In this document: piece by piece, positions 44,688 to 57,500 of the stretch
Position numbering within the stretch: position 1 is the first letter of the stretch
How the letters are laid out: the number at the start of each line of letters is the position of its first letter
Assembly (NCBI GenBank): GCA_022113835.1
Contig: JAILWY010000019.1
Span: 124,001-188,000 of the forward strand
Direction: 5' to 3'
Origin: Atopsyche davidsoni
Lineage: Eukaryota > Arthropoda > Insecta > Trichoptera > Hydrobiosidae
DNA: 64,000 nt
Made by a program: the position numbers and the translations under genes
Notes under the pieces: generated by a model
The model's input: only the letters and a program-made list of their open reading frames with translations
Databases searched by the model: none
What the model was told of the DNA's origin: nothing

Positions 44688-45918
44688 AAAATTTGAAACT
44701 ATAATAAAGCAAACTGAATTTTAAATCACGTTTTAAAACGCTATGGTCATTACATATTACAAGCATAGAAAGAAACATCTAATAGTTTGGGCCTTACTAT
44801 CAGATTTGTCCATTCGAAAAATTAGAACAGAAAGGCGCAAAATCGTTTTACTTCTATAACTCACTAACGCAAACTGAGTGAGTGCCTTCCCTGTGCACAG
44901 GCAGCGATTGGGTTAAAAAAAATCGCCCTCCTCGTTTGATGTCTGTTAAAATGGGGCGACCACCATTGCCTACTGACTCTAATTGCCTACATCTCTCCTA
45001 CTATTAAAAATCAAATTGTTAAAATGACATTATGATGATGAAAAATATCAATATCTGTTTATCCATTAGATCAATTTCTCTGTGTTAAAAGTTAAGGCCA
45101 ACTAGAAACCAGAATATCTGACTATCTAAAAAAATTATTGGCAAATGTTTTTTGGGAAGACCATTAATTTACAGCTAGAAACAATTTGTAGGTAATATTT
45201 AGTAAGAATAAAGCCTGATCAGGGCTGCCGAATTTAAATTTGGCAGTCCCGACAAGGCCTATTTAAAATTATGCAGAGGTAAAATAATTAATATCACTAG
45301 ATCACAGCAATAAAATTGCGAACGTTTATCTCAAAAAATTATATTTTTTAATAAGAACCTACCTACCTACTTTAAAAGTTGGGAGCAACGATCAAATTCA
45401 AGAGTTCAAAAGAAGAAAACCCACAACACAAAAATGCAGACAGATCATGCCCACACCAATAAATGCAGATGAAATAAAACAAGATAATGATGAAATAAAA
45501 CAATCCTACACAAATCACGATGATATTTTTCTGAGAGTTTCTTTAACTCATCTTCTATATATGAACTAATGTGCCTAATCATATTAGTAAATATAATAAG
45601 CCCGTAATGGGTAATAAATACGCATCTGATTGACTTATCCGTAATTGACGAAATAAAACAAGATAAATGTTCAATAATCATTATCATGCAGTATAATTTT
45701 ATTATTTAGATAAATACAAAGATAACATATTTTTAGTATAAATAGATAAATATTATTATTACAAATTGATGGCATTGGGCCATAACACAATCCATTATTA
45801 ATTTTTCATATAAATTCATACTGAGATTTGAGATGATGATTTTGCCAATGGTCTCCAGGGCCAAGGAAATATCTGCTCACATGCCTATAAATTCACTGCT
45901 TTCATAAGAGAAAAAATC
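44688..45918. other. Spacer downstream of the ARMT1-like gene
   Basis: AT-rich. GACTC.AATTGCCTACATC.CT occurs at about 44640 and again near 44975, so a second scrap of the pogo-like element probably lies here. No other gene seen. Confidence 0.45.
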
Positions 45919-48900
45919 TTATGCTTCTACTGTTTCATTTGGTTTGGGCTCACCTATTACATGCTCCAAAATAAGTTTTCTTGGAGAAAATTGAATGATT
46001 CTGAAAGCAAAAGACATATAATAATTACAAAAAATTTTTGAAGAGTTGTTATAAAAATAGAAAAACAACAGTTGGGTAGACAAGATAACTTTTTATTTTT
46101 TTACATAATATCATCAAACGTATAGCTATAAGAAGATTAGATAATATATACCCATAATCTCCTTTCTCCATCCATTTGTCATCTTTGGCATTCAATTCTT
46201 CCATTTTTCCAGGAGGTAATCCAGAAATTAGGTCAGCTTTCACAGTTCGTACTGCCACAAGTGGGCATGGAAAAAATCCTAAACATGATTATTAACAAAT
46301 TAATTACACAAAGTTAATTAATATGATATCAATAAAAATCCTCTTTAAAACCTTTACCTTTCAAAGCAACATCAAAAGGTGTGGTAGGAGGCCAGTTAAC
46401 TTCAGCCATCAACTTTCTGTAGTTGAGATCTCCCTTAAAGATTGCCATTTTAGCCTCGTTGAGTTCTTTAAAAAGATCTACATCTTCTTCTTTCATCTTG
46501 TAGAATTCCAAGGGAGTAGTCCAAAACGAATCTGCCTGGAGATTAATTCCCAATAAAAATTATCTTATAAATATTTATTTATAATTAAGGAAGGTATGTT
46601 ATTTTTAATATTTAATGGCTTAATGCACCTAATAATTGTTAAATGTAATCAGATTTCTAGAATTTTGATTTAAATGAACTTTACTGTGATTATGTGACTA
46701 GAGATTTACAAGTGTTTTATGTTAATAGTAACGTGAAGAGTAATTAAAATAAACTACGGGGTTATAGGCGAAATACCCCAACTAATTACACCCAACTAAA
46801 ATGGTTAATTAATGAAAATGATCACCACAGATTAATTATTGAATGCATACATATCGATTTAAAAAGCATATAAAACCAATGTTTTTTCTTTAATTTGTTA
46901 ATGACATAAAAACAATATTTATATTTATTAGTTACTGAGATTGTTAAATACATACAATGCTAGTCCATTGCCCACTATCCACGTAGCCTTGCCATTTTCC
47001 AGCTAATATCTTCAAATTAGTAGAAGTGAGGGGATCCCCTCCTTCTGGTGACTCAGAGGAAAATTGCGCTGCTATTAAGCTTTGTATGGTCCAAAGAAAA
47101 TCCCGCTCAGTTACATCAGACACAAACCATGGGATTGTTTTTATGCGGAAACGAATGCGTGATGCAAAATTGCAGGTAATAAGGTAATCAGCCAAGCACA
47201 AGTCAGTAAATAACTCATAGCCAGCATTGTCGCAAATAATATCTGGAATTCAAGAAGATATGCATTTCTACAGCAAATATAATTGTATTAAATTAATCAA
47301 AATCGCGCAAAACAATAATTAGAATCAACATAGTGAATAATTTAAATGAATAAGCAGCAGTGGTCTCATTTATTTTTCACCAAGAAAATTAAAACATAAA
47401 AATTTGCAAGTCGCATAATGTATATGATGAACAAAACTTAAATAAATAAACAAAAAAACACCACAATATCACATTTTATATAAAATTACCTAGTTAATAA
47501 TATCATGTTAAAACAAGAAAATAGGTATTACCCAGACAACCCTATGCTGCATGGCGAAGAGATCAGATTAACACTTGAAAAGTAAAATAACCTTGCTATT
47601 ATCACATAAGGATTAGATATGTCATCTTGAAAGATATCAATTAATACCAGGGTGATAATTAATAAACAATCTTTGTTTTCAGATAATACATAAAATGCTT
47701 AAGACACTTTTAATACAATGCCACTAAGCTTTGTAAAAACCAATAAAACTTCAATCAAGATGGTTGAAGTTTTTTTGTTTGTTTTTTAAATAAGACCTAG
47801 TAAAAATTCTAGAGTAGAAAAGCAAACTTAGTAATTAAATATACAATGGTACCAAAATACTGCATTGTATAATTAAGAAGCGCGGAGCTAATATCTGGAA
47901 TATTTTTCTAACTGTAATTCAAAAATAATTCACTACAGGCGATTTTCCCAATTAAAGTGACCAATTTCTTCACTTTTATGAGTAATTTATAGTAATACAT
48001 GTATTTTGAATATATATATATTAGCACTGACTAAATTATAATTCACCTACCTTTGCCCCCAAAATCTAGGTTAAAAAACCAGTAATCATTTTATTATATT
48101 AGACAAGCAATTCTGAAGAAAGTTCAATAATACATTCATTAAACCAAAGAAAGTAAGTATTATCAATTAAAAAAAAATTGAACTAAATATCTTTGCTGGC
48201 TATCTTTAGAGAGCAAAGAGCCTTATAAATATAACATACCTATGATTGTATTATTTTCACCAGCCACAATACTTTTTTGAATTTTATCCAATTCAATATA
48301 AATGTCTTCGCTATGGTCAATGATGACATTTTCTTGCCACGTTGTCACCATTGTGATTGGGTTTGTGCTCTGGGAAACCTCGTTACCAGCAGACAAAGAA
48401 AGATCACACTTATTACTCCATAGGTTTACCTGTAATTAATAGATTTTTAAAAATTATATAATTATGAAAGCTCTATTTCAAAATTCTCAATCCTATCCCA
48501 TACCAAAAAATTGTAAATAACATAATTCCGTCATTAATTAACATTGATCCGGGTGAACTTAACACAAACTTTAAGCCCAATAATCTCAGATTAATTAAAA
48601 ATTAATTGCATGAGTAAGTGTTGTCAAACACCTAAAGAAGGAATGCAGTAATAAGTCTCAAATTATTAAATCATGCAGATTTTCTGACATTACTTAAAAT
48701 CTCATACTTTTAAAACTAAAAATAAACTTAAGTTAGTGCTCGTATTCATTAACTTTACTTTTATAAAAATTAATAAAATAATATTAATAAAACCTTAGTA
48801 TATATAAAAAGATAATACATAATATGGGATAATTAATGTTTACCTTTAATAGAGTAAGTAAATTTTGATGATTGTCCGCTGGCTTAGTGAACATGCCTAC

Positions 48901-49150
48901 AAGGTGATCGGCTACTTGACACATGGCTTGCATACTCAAATTGAAAGTTGTATCCTTTTGGTCTCGGAATGGGTCCAAGAGTTTGAGTGTTGCCCTTAAA
49001 TATTTTGAACACAATGAAAATAATCACTTGAATCTAAATTGGAATATAAAGATTGAGTTGATCTTTTAAATGTCTAAAAAATGTAATGGGTCTGAGTTTG
49101 GTTAGAGCATTCTATAGGAACTAAACTCTTAATAATAATAAAAATTATAT

Positions 49151-49184
<34 letters not shown>

Positions 49185-52100
49185 GCTTTAATGTGGCATT
49201 AAGTATAAAAATACTATACTTTCTATAAAAAGATAGAATTATTAATAATAAATATTGAATTACATTAAATATCACCTACGTTGTTATAAAAGCTTCTCTT
49301 ATTCTTCGGTATACGTAACATTCAGTAAATAGCCATACTGCAGTGAAGTAGTATGGAGAGGGTTGCTGTGAAATAAAATAATTCCATCGCAAAGCCTCTG
49401 GATCTTCTTCAGTTATAGGTTCAAAAGGTTTATTTGTCTGGATTTCATTCTTCAATTTGGAAAGGTAGCCAATTGCATCTTTGATATTGTCAGAACAGTC
49501 CTGAAACAAATAATGATTAGAATTAGACAATTTATCATTAGCGTTATGACGAAACATACTGCCTTGATTATGTAAATATACTGACTGCAAGTTCTGGTTC
49601 ACAAAATATTATATTTCTGTTTTTAATTATATACACCATTTATCAAAATTGTATGTTATTTATTGGTCTATTCTTTTTAAGAACAAATATTTCAAAAGAC
49701 AACTTTTGATTGGGATACACTAGTAAGATAATTAATTATTTTTTATATTATAATAAATAGATGTGTAAAGTATTTTTTATAAGATTTAAACAAATTGTAT
49801 GATATTTTTGGGTTGATAAAATTCCATAATTATATTTTATTGTATACTTACAGCACCAAATTCCTCCATTATAGCTGATCTTTCTCTTGAGAGGTAATCA
49901 ATGATCTTGGTGACTATGACAGGCAGGCGCTCCTTAACCGTGTAGTAAGCAAAGCTCCTAAAATAAATTAGATTTAATAATAATCAGAGTTACTTATATC
50001 AGCATTGCAAACTGCACTCTTGAAACACAGCCACATCTTTAAATTTGTTCAACTGAGAAATCAAAGTTCCAAATTATCAAGCACAGCAAAAAGCGGATTC
50101 CACCTTCAATGTTTATAGTTGGCTGGTACATAAAAAAATAATGATTATCTAGAATTACTAATCAGAATTTTTCTTTAACATACTTTTCTGAAAACAATAA
50201 TTGACAAGTACCTTTTATAAAAAGCAGACAGCTGAACATTGTATGGTGTGGTAGCATCCAGAGTTGGCATTTTCTCAGTAGATGGAATATTCGGGATTCC
50301 AAACATTATGACAGAAGCTTTTTTCTGTTAGTAAAATATATTTACTAAAAACCTGTGGCCGTAGCGAAAAAATCGTATTTTTATTTTTGCTTCTACGTAT
50401 GAGATACAGAACTGTCAGCTAAAAATTTTGATATGACTAACAACGTACAAATTATTTCTGTAGTTAAAAAATATCATAAGAAATAATAATCATAGTATAT
50501 ACGGGATCCGAATTATCGTAGATCTATTAAAAAGCTTATGTTTGACTCCTTTGTTTTTTGTACAATGTTAGGTTATATTCTATATTTGTGCTTTCTGACA
50601 TGAGCACATCTCTGTCAATGTGATGTTCTGTCTTCCTATATTGTCTGTGGTCTTCACCACGTGCATAGCACCATTGTCTCTGGTATCTTGCTGTCAATGA
50701 TTTATGTCAATAATAAATAAAAAATTGTTGCAGTTGAATCTATTTTAATTTTTTTTAAATTTATTTGTCAGTGTGCGCTGAATTTTGATTTGTTTTTTTT
50801 TTTGTTTTTTTATTATGACAACTGTGAAACCATAAGCAATTCAAGGGTATTCTGTGCAATGGCGGGTTGATTAGCAAATATGAATATAAATTTGTTGGTC
50901 AAAAAATGAAATGTCTTAAAAAAAATAAAAAAGCTTTCAAAATCCTCAAGTCATTGAATTGATGTTAAATATTTTGAGAGAGCACAAGGTCTATGTATTA
51001 TACTAACAATTTGATTTCGTTAGTAATATAAGTCGTTATGTGATGGTCGAATATTTTCATTGGCTTATTAAATAAATTTTACCCTTAAATTGAATCATAA
51101 AATAGTCATTCGACATACTCTGATCTGATGGGGCAAATTAATGAGTGCTTAATATAACATAACAGATATTTATAGCAAGACCGTTAGTGCTGCTAGCATA
51201 GTTGCGTCAGGGTGAATGATTTTTAATTTCTTTATTCTACGTAATTGAAATACCGTCTACCGAAACACCATAGTGGTTTTAAAAAATGAGTTAGTTGTTT
51301 ACTAGCAATAATGTTTATGTTTATGTTGTGTTGTGATTTGATGTTAAAACAAAAAAAATTGACGAGGTATTCCCAAATAAAAAATCTACCGAAAATCGCC
51401 AATTAAATGCGACTACAATAATTACCTTACTTTATTTTAATTGGTCATATTAGAATAGATCTTTACCATTATTGACATTTTTTAAAAATGAAATAAGGTG
51501 AAACGTTTTACAATAAAGGTATCACTTTTTTTGTTTATCTTAAAATACACTGCATAAATATTATAAATAATTAAAACCATATATATTTTTTATTGTTTTC
51601 AGGTGCATTTAGAAGTATGGCAGTTCTTAGTTTTCCTCTCACAACGTGACTAAGAGAAGGTTCATGGTTTACTAATCAGGTGACTCTACTAAAACGAATG
51701 AGGCAGTATTTACATAAAAGGTGGAAGATGTTATTTTTTTATAATTCTATAAATAATTCTATAAATTTATGAAATTCTAGTTAAGAATGTAATTCGAATA
51801 CAATAATTGTGATAGCTATACTTTTTGTGCTTATGCAGTAACCTGGATACGAATATTAATTTTATTTAAATATAATCTAATTAAAAATTATACCTACGAT
51901 ATTTACATGAGGTTTTTAAATTCTATTAGATAAAATTGTGACCAATAAAATAAAAAGGAAATTACTTATTAAATTGTATTTGCTTTCATATACAATAAAT
52001 AAGTTGTGGCGAAATATAATATACATGATGCTTGTATATTTGTATTGAATAATTTGAATGTAAAGAGTAAACATTAAAGGCAGAACATTGACTTACCGCC

Positions 52101-52191
52101 CGTACGTGGCACTCATTTGTGTGTTTCGTGGTGTACGTATATCCATGACTGGCTTGGTTGTGGTGTCAACCACCCAATCAAATGCAACCAT
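45919..52191 (-). CDS. ARMT1: ARMT1-like DUF89 metal-dependent phosphatase
   Basis: Damage-control phosphatase family III (DUF89), which removes phosphate from reactive sugar phosphates; protein-carboxyl methylation has also been reported for the human member. Minus-strand exons: 52191-52097 (or 50306-50212), 49957-49852, 49500-49280, 48994-48844, 48429-48240, 47242-46956, 46535-46358, 46278-46152, 46000-45919. All phases fit, giving 478 residues (human ARMT1: 441). Family motifs: SFAYYTVKERLPVIV; LWSNKCDLSLSAG (about 194-206); the metal site CDNAGYELFTDLCLADYL (about 258-275); TIPWFVSDVTERDF; the phosphate-binding IFKGDLNYRKL (382-392); KGDYGIIQFSPRK near the end. No signal peptide, so probably cytosolic. 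All expected motifs are present and the gene looks functional. Confidence 0.9.
49145..49184. repeat. AT microsatellite
   Basis: TATATATA runs in an intron of the ARMT1-like gene, just before the exon starting at 48994 on the minus strand. Confidence 0.85.
50212..50306 (-). CDS. ARMT1: ARMT1-like alternative first exon b
   Basis: ATG at 50306 opens 31 codons plus two bases (AAAAG before the donor GTACTT). It encodes MFGIPNIPSTEKMPTLDATT and ends YNVQLSAFYKR when joined to 49957. Length and phase equal those of exon a, and the ends (QLSAFYKR, QMSATYGR) are alike. No polypyrimidine-AG acceptor is obvious just upstream, so it probably has its own transcription start. Confidence 0.7.
52097..52191 (-). 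CDS. ARMT1: ARMT1-like alternative first exon a
   Basis: ATG at 52191 opens 31 codons plus two bases (GGGCG before GTAAGT), encoding MVAFDWVVDTTTKPVMDIRT and ending RNTQMSATYGR when joined to 49957. It has the better donor of the two. The 1.8 kb between exons a and b has no other recognised feature. Confidence 0.72.
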
Positions 52192-54597
52192 TCTGATTAA
52201 CTTTGGTCACAAGATTAAAAAGAACTAAACGGAATCACTAGTGCACACCCACCTCGGAAAATTCGACCAGACAACTAAGACTGTATTATTGTATTCTGTG
52301 CAACGCACTTCTGTTTTTAGGGTTCTATAAATAGTTGAATCTATTTCTGACATGATGCTGACATTCACTAGTGAATATCGGGCACGTGTTTTCTGAAAAA
52401 AATATAGTATCTGCAATATGGTAGCAAATAGTAAGTTTTCATGTCTGTAAAATAGTACCCATTTTTATAGATATCTTTTCTGCATCAAAAATATAGCAAT
52501 TTTCAACATTTGAGAAATGTCAATTAGAAATAAATCATTGATATCGGGTGCTTATTGAATATTTATTCAAAGAAGGTTTCGTTTTTTTTATTTTAATGAA
52601 TCAGAACAATTTAGGATTTGGTGGATCACACTTGTTATACATATAGGATATTACAAAATAAGCAAGTCCGATAAAAAAAAAATTGAGTTATTGTAATTAA
52701 TTAATTGGTATAATTCTGCATACCTTTAATATAAAAACTATTAAATAATTTATAAGAAGACGAAAATAAAATAAAAACAAAGCTAGGAATTGCAAGGTAA
52801 TAAATAAGCAAAGAAAAAATACTTGTTTTTAATATTTATTGTAAAAAAAAAAGTTGTAATACAGTATAATAAACTAAAAAATTGGTTTATAGTTGATTTA
52901 TGTGAGCTATGTCGCTGTGAAAAAAATATGCTGTAAATTTTTAAAAATGTTTTTGAAGCTATTCATTTCGGTCTTCTCACCACCTCGTTCCTTTACTTAA
53001 TATTTTTTTAATACCGATTATCATTGAATCAAATACATATGTATTGATGCAAGAAAAAAATGGAGTATTAAAATTTTGATATTTAAAGAATTGGCATAAC
53101 AATGATTATATTTTCATAAATGCTGAGGTGTAAGCCGCTTTTAGCGCCAGACCATAAAAATGACTGATTTTCCAAATTTCTAATATTTGTATAACTACAA
53201 ACCAATTTACAAAGCAGTTTTTAATGAACATTAAAACAATTGAATAATTCACGTAAAAATAATACTTAAGTGTGGTTAGTAAAGTTGTGAGGTTAAATTA
53301 TCTACCCATAAGTAATGATAACAAAATTATCAGGATTTGGGTTAAATGAAATTAAAAATAATGCAATATAAGAAAACTATCAACTAATATGAAGAAAAAC
53401 ACTCATATTACAATCTTAAAATTACAATATTCAAACTTATACTATTACTAAAGGCTGTGGTTACATGCCTATCAAATGATTCAACTATTTCTAAAACACT
53501 TTATGGAATTATATTAGAGTAAACGATTATTAAGAGTTGTAGATTATACGTTAAATGTTTATTTCTCTAATGGAACATATATGTTTTCGTATACAATAAT
53601 ATAAATGTCATGGATATAATAGTAAGTACATATTATGTATATCGATGATTTTCTTGTGAATCATTCTTATAACTCAGAAAAGCAATACCGACCAAGCTAG
53701 GCGAGCTCTAGCGGCAGTGCATGGGGCACATGCCGAATCCTATTAGTTTTGATTTATTCCATACAGTCCATTTTTGTTTTGCTCTTTGAAGGTGAATAGA
53801 CAAATAATGCCGAGACAAGCCACATACGAATAAAAAGTTAGCGCATAGGAAATGATACTACCGAATAGATGAATAAAATCTATTCGTGGTATGGACCGTT
53901 AAACACTTTATACTGTCTTCATGATAAGAGTGAATCATGGAAGCGTTTAATTCAATGAATCATTCTGAAGGGTTGGTAATTTTGGTACTGGCTATTTTGC
54001 ACGATTTCGTTTTAAAGTTGCTTTGATTGTAATTTATTCGGACATGCGTCCGTGCTAAGTGAATCAGTCTTAAATGGAAAAGACTTGCTTTTGTCATTTT
54101 GCCTTTAGGCAAAGCCAAGTTCTTAAGTTCTCAATTATGTTTGTTTTGACACGGCCGTGCTGAAGGCGAAAAAGACCTAAACATGACCAACATATAAAAC
54201 CCATATTCAAAATCATTACTATTTGACGTTATGCATTCAAGATGGAAAAATAATATCTTGTTATATTAAGAATTTTATTGTGGTCACATACTTTCACAAT
54301 AAATACATTAGTGCTTTTTTCAATTACTTTATATAATTCTTACGCAGTATGAAAATAATTTATTATGAATGTAATTAAATTACATCGGAACTGATGGATT
54401 ATGCTCTGGGTGATAATAAATTAATACATTTGTTGTGAATATATATATATATAATGAAATAATCTAAGTGCGCTGCGCGTGCGTAGAGTGGCTCATCGCA
54501 GACACTATTAATATAATACGAAATTCATAGGTTGCAGATAGATGACGCGAGAAGACCAAGGTAGCCGGCCAAGCTGCTTGTAAAGGAGTCAAGATGT
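52192..54597. other. Intergenic: ARMT1 promoter side, ImpL2 3' end
   Basis: AT-rich. The right part (53600-54597) is probably the ImpL2 3' UTR. No other gene or repeat recognised. Confidence 0.5.
54432..54456. repeat. Short AT microsatellite
   Basis: ATATATATATATAAT run in the probable ImpL2 3' UTR. Confidence 0.6.
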
Positions 54598-57500
54598 TTA
54601 ATTCTCGTTCTGAAATAAAAAATGTGTTTGATAAAGATAATAGAGAAAAATATATATAATGAATCGGTGTATTTTTAAGTTCAGTTTAGAGTTTTCAAAA
54701 AACTATCTTATATAAATCTTAAAAAGTATCTAATATAATTTTCAAATCATCTTTAGCAACTCATTGAAAATAATATATTGTTTTTCTGTAAAGTCATACG
54801 TCAATGGCGAGCAGTAGATTTCAAGCTTAGCGACACAATAAGGATTGAGTCCGATTGATTTCCCAAATATTTGTAAGGGCAGTTAGAAAAGACACAGTTT
54901 ATAATCTGCACTGAAAATAATTTGAGTCCGCGGTCATGAATTGCAAAGGGAGAACACAGCATCATTTATCTAGCTTGTAGCACTCACCAGGACGGGGTAG
55001 ACGAATGTGGTAATAGAGTCCTTGGACAGGGCGTTCCTGGCAACGCACGTGTAGCCGCCCATGTCGGACCAGCGTAAGCCGTGGATGACCAACTCGCCGG
55101 AGTCCATGATCTGTAACCGGTTGAACTTATGAGCATAAATCTTATGTAAGGGTATCTTCAACACGAATTAGTGAAACATCTTATGAATAATTATACTGGG
55201 CCTGTATAATAGCGGAACAATATTCTTAATAGCATCGTATGAGCATCGCGATAAAGGATGAAATATAGAGTTTATTCTGAATCCCATGTTTTATATTTTA
55301 ATAGAATACAAATACGTTTGATCGCTAGCAGACCTTGAGACGAGGATTTTGTCCACCGATGAGAACGTCGTCGTTGTCCAGCCAATAGATGTCTGGGCGT
55401 GGGTTACCGCGGACTTTGCAAGGAATGACGAGGGTTGTGCCGATGTCGTCCATCACAGTGCTGTAGAATAATACGATGCGCGGCTTGGCCGGGGAAGACA
55501 TCACCTCTTGGTTCAGCAGCAGATACTCGCCAGGGTTCTCTGTTTCAGGAATCTCACCTACGAGATAAAAAGTCACTACCATGAATCACTGAGATACTAT
55601 ATATGCACGTCACTGCAAAAATGATCAGCAAGGCTGCATTCGGGTGGTGGCCATCACTGTCGAGTGTATCCGTTAGGCGGAACTCACTCGCCGCATCTCG
55701 TTCGGATAAAAGAAGTGGCGCACCTTGCGTGGTTACGGTGGAGGAGGCGCGGGAGATCTTGGGCCCGGCCTGGGCGAGGCAGGTGTATACGGAGCGACCA
55801 GATGGCAGGATATTGTTGACGATGAGTCTGGACTTCACCTTGGCCATGCCGTTAACGCTACCTTCGTTGATGGCATTGTTCTCATAGTCATCCTCCTGGA
55901 AAAATATTTATGAAATAAGTTGTTCAAATAATGTTTTTTTTTAAACTGTATCTTTGATAGTTAACATTACTCCTTGAACATGATAGATCATTCTTTATGC
56001 TTGATATTTTACGCACCAAAAACGGAGATCTTATAAAATATTAAGATATTTTAGAAATGGTCTCAGAATCTGTCAAAAAACTCTGGGAGAAATTAGCACT
56101 TAACAAGTCGACTCTTTCAGAGCGAATTGTATGTGTGCAGATGGTAAAAATTAGGAGCTGTACTTTTTCTGTGAAAACTAACGTATTTCTGGTAAAAGAC
56201 ACATAATGTGAAGATATGATTAAACTTCGGTGGTAATGAAAATTATCGATAGTCAAGATAAAACACATTAATGTGTTGCTGATCTGTGAAAGGTTAGCAT
56301 ACCAGCTCGGTCACTTGACAAAGTTTAGATTATCAAGTTTGTAAATTCTCGCTGGTAGACACCAAAATGAGGATCATTTCAATTAATTGTTGAATCATGT
56401 TTATTTAAATTTTATTACATACTGTGTTTTTGCCTGAGAAATGAGTTTCAAAAATCTGACTCGGTTAGGATAGAAGAGGCGACTTACCTCAGTGATGGGA
56501 GCACCGTCGCGGAGCCAGCGCAGGGTCGGGGGGGGTGAGCCGAGGGCCTCGCACTCCAACTCGAGGGCCGTGTTGGGGGTGCGCCACGCCTTCACAGGCG
56601 GGGGGTGCGAGATGCGCACCCACATGCGCCGCACCGGAGGGAAGTCCAGGCCAGCTAAGCAACAAAACGGATACTTTAGATCAGTGCTTCTCAAAGTGGT
56701 CCCTACGGACCCTAGGGGGTCCCTGGGATTATTCAGGGGGCTTTAGAAAACTAAAATCGATTTGGGGGTCCCTGAACAACGCCAGGGGGTCCGCGCAAGG
56801 ATTAATATAAAATAAAAAATTTTGACACATTTTTATTAATATGGAAGTTAAAATAAATAACAATGAATACATTACTAGCGATTTTTACGTCCTGAGTAAA
56901 ATATAAATATAGACAGGTGCATAAAATACAAGTAATAACAGGTATCGCGGTGAGTCAGGTAGGTTAATACAGGAACGCAATAGAGTCGATACTTGCACCA
57001 ACTAGTCTATAATATGAATTTATGTAGTTTTTCACCCAGGGCCCGTAGGCAAGTTTTGACTATGAAAAGGGGTCCGTGGGCCAAAAGAGTTTGAGAGCCA
57101 CTGCTCTAGATACTCCAACGCATGAATAGTCTTCAGTTTTGCATGTTTTCAGATTCGTTGTAGTTCAGAGTTGTAACGACTCTATTATACGATTTTTGTA
57201 GCCAGGTATCGCTCGCAGGGATTGTGTTAAAAGTGGGTCGAAAAATTAGAATATGATTCAGCGCAGCATTTCATACCTTAACTTCTTCAATTGGCTTTAC
57301 AAAGAAGACCATTTCCTTTGTCGGGAACAATTGAATCATCGGGTTAGCGACAGACGATTCGATTGCAGAATACACGTAACAATTTTAACACTGTCAGCAA
57401 TAATTGGCAAAGGCGTAAAAACTTGTGACATACATTCAATATATTCATTCACAATGACGAAATTTCACGAAATCTGCGGTAAACATATTTCACAGCTCGC

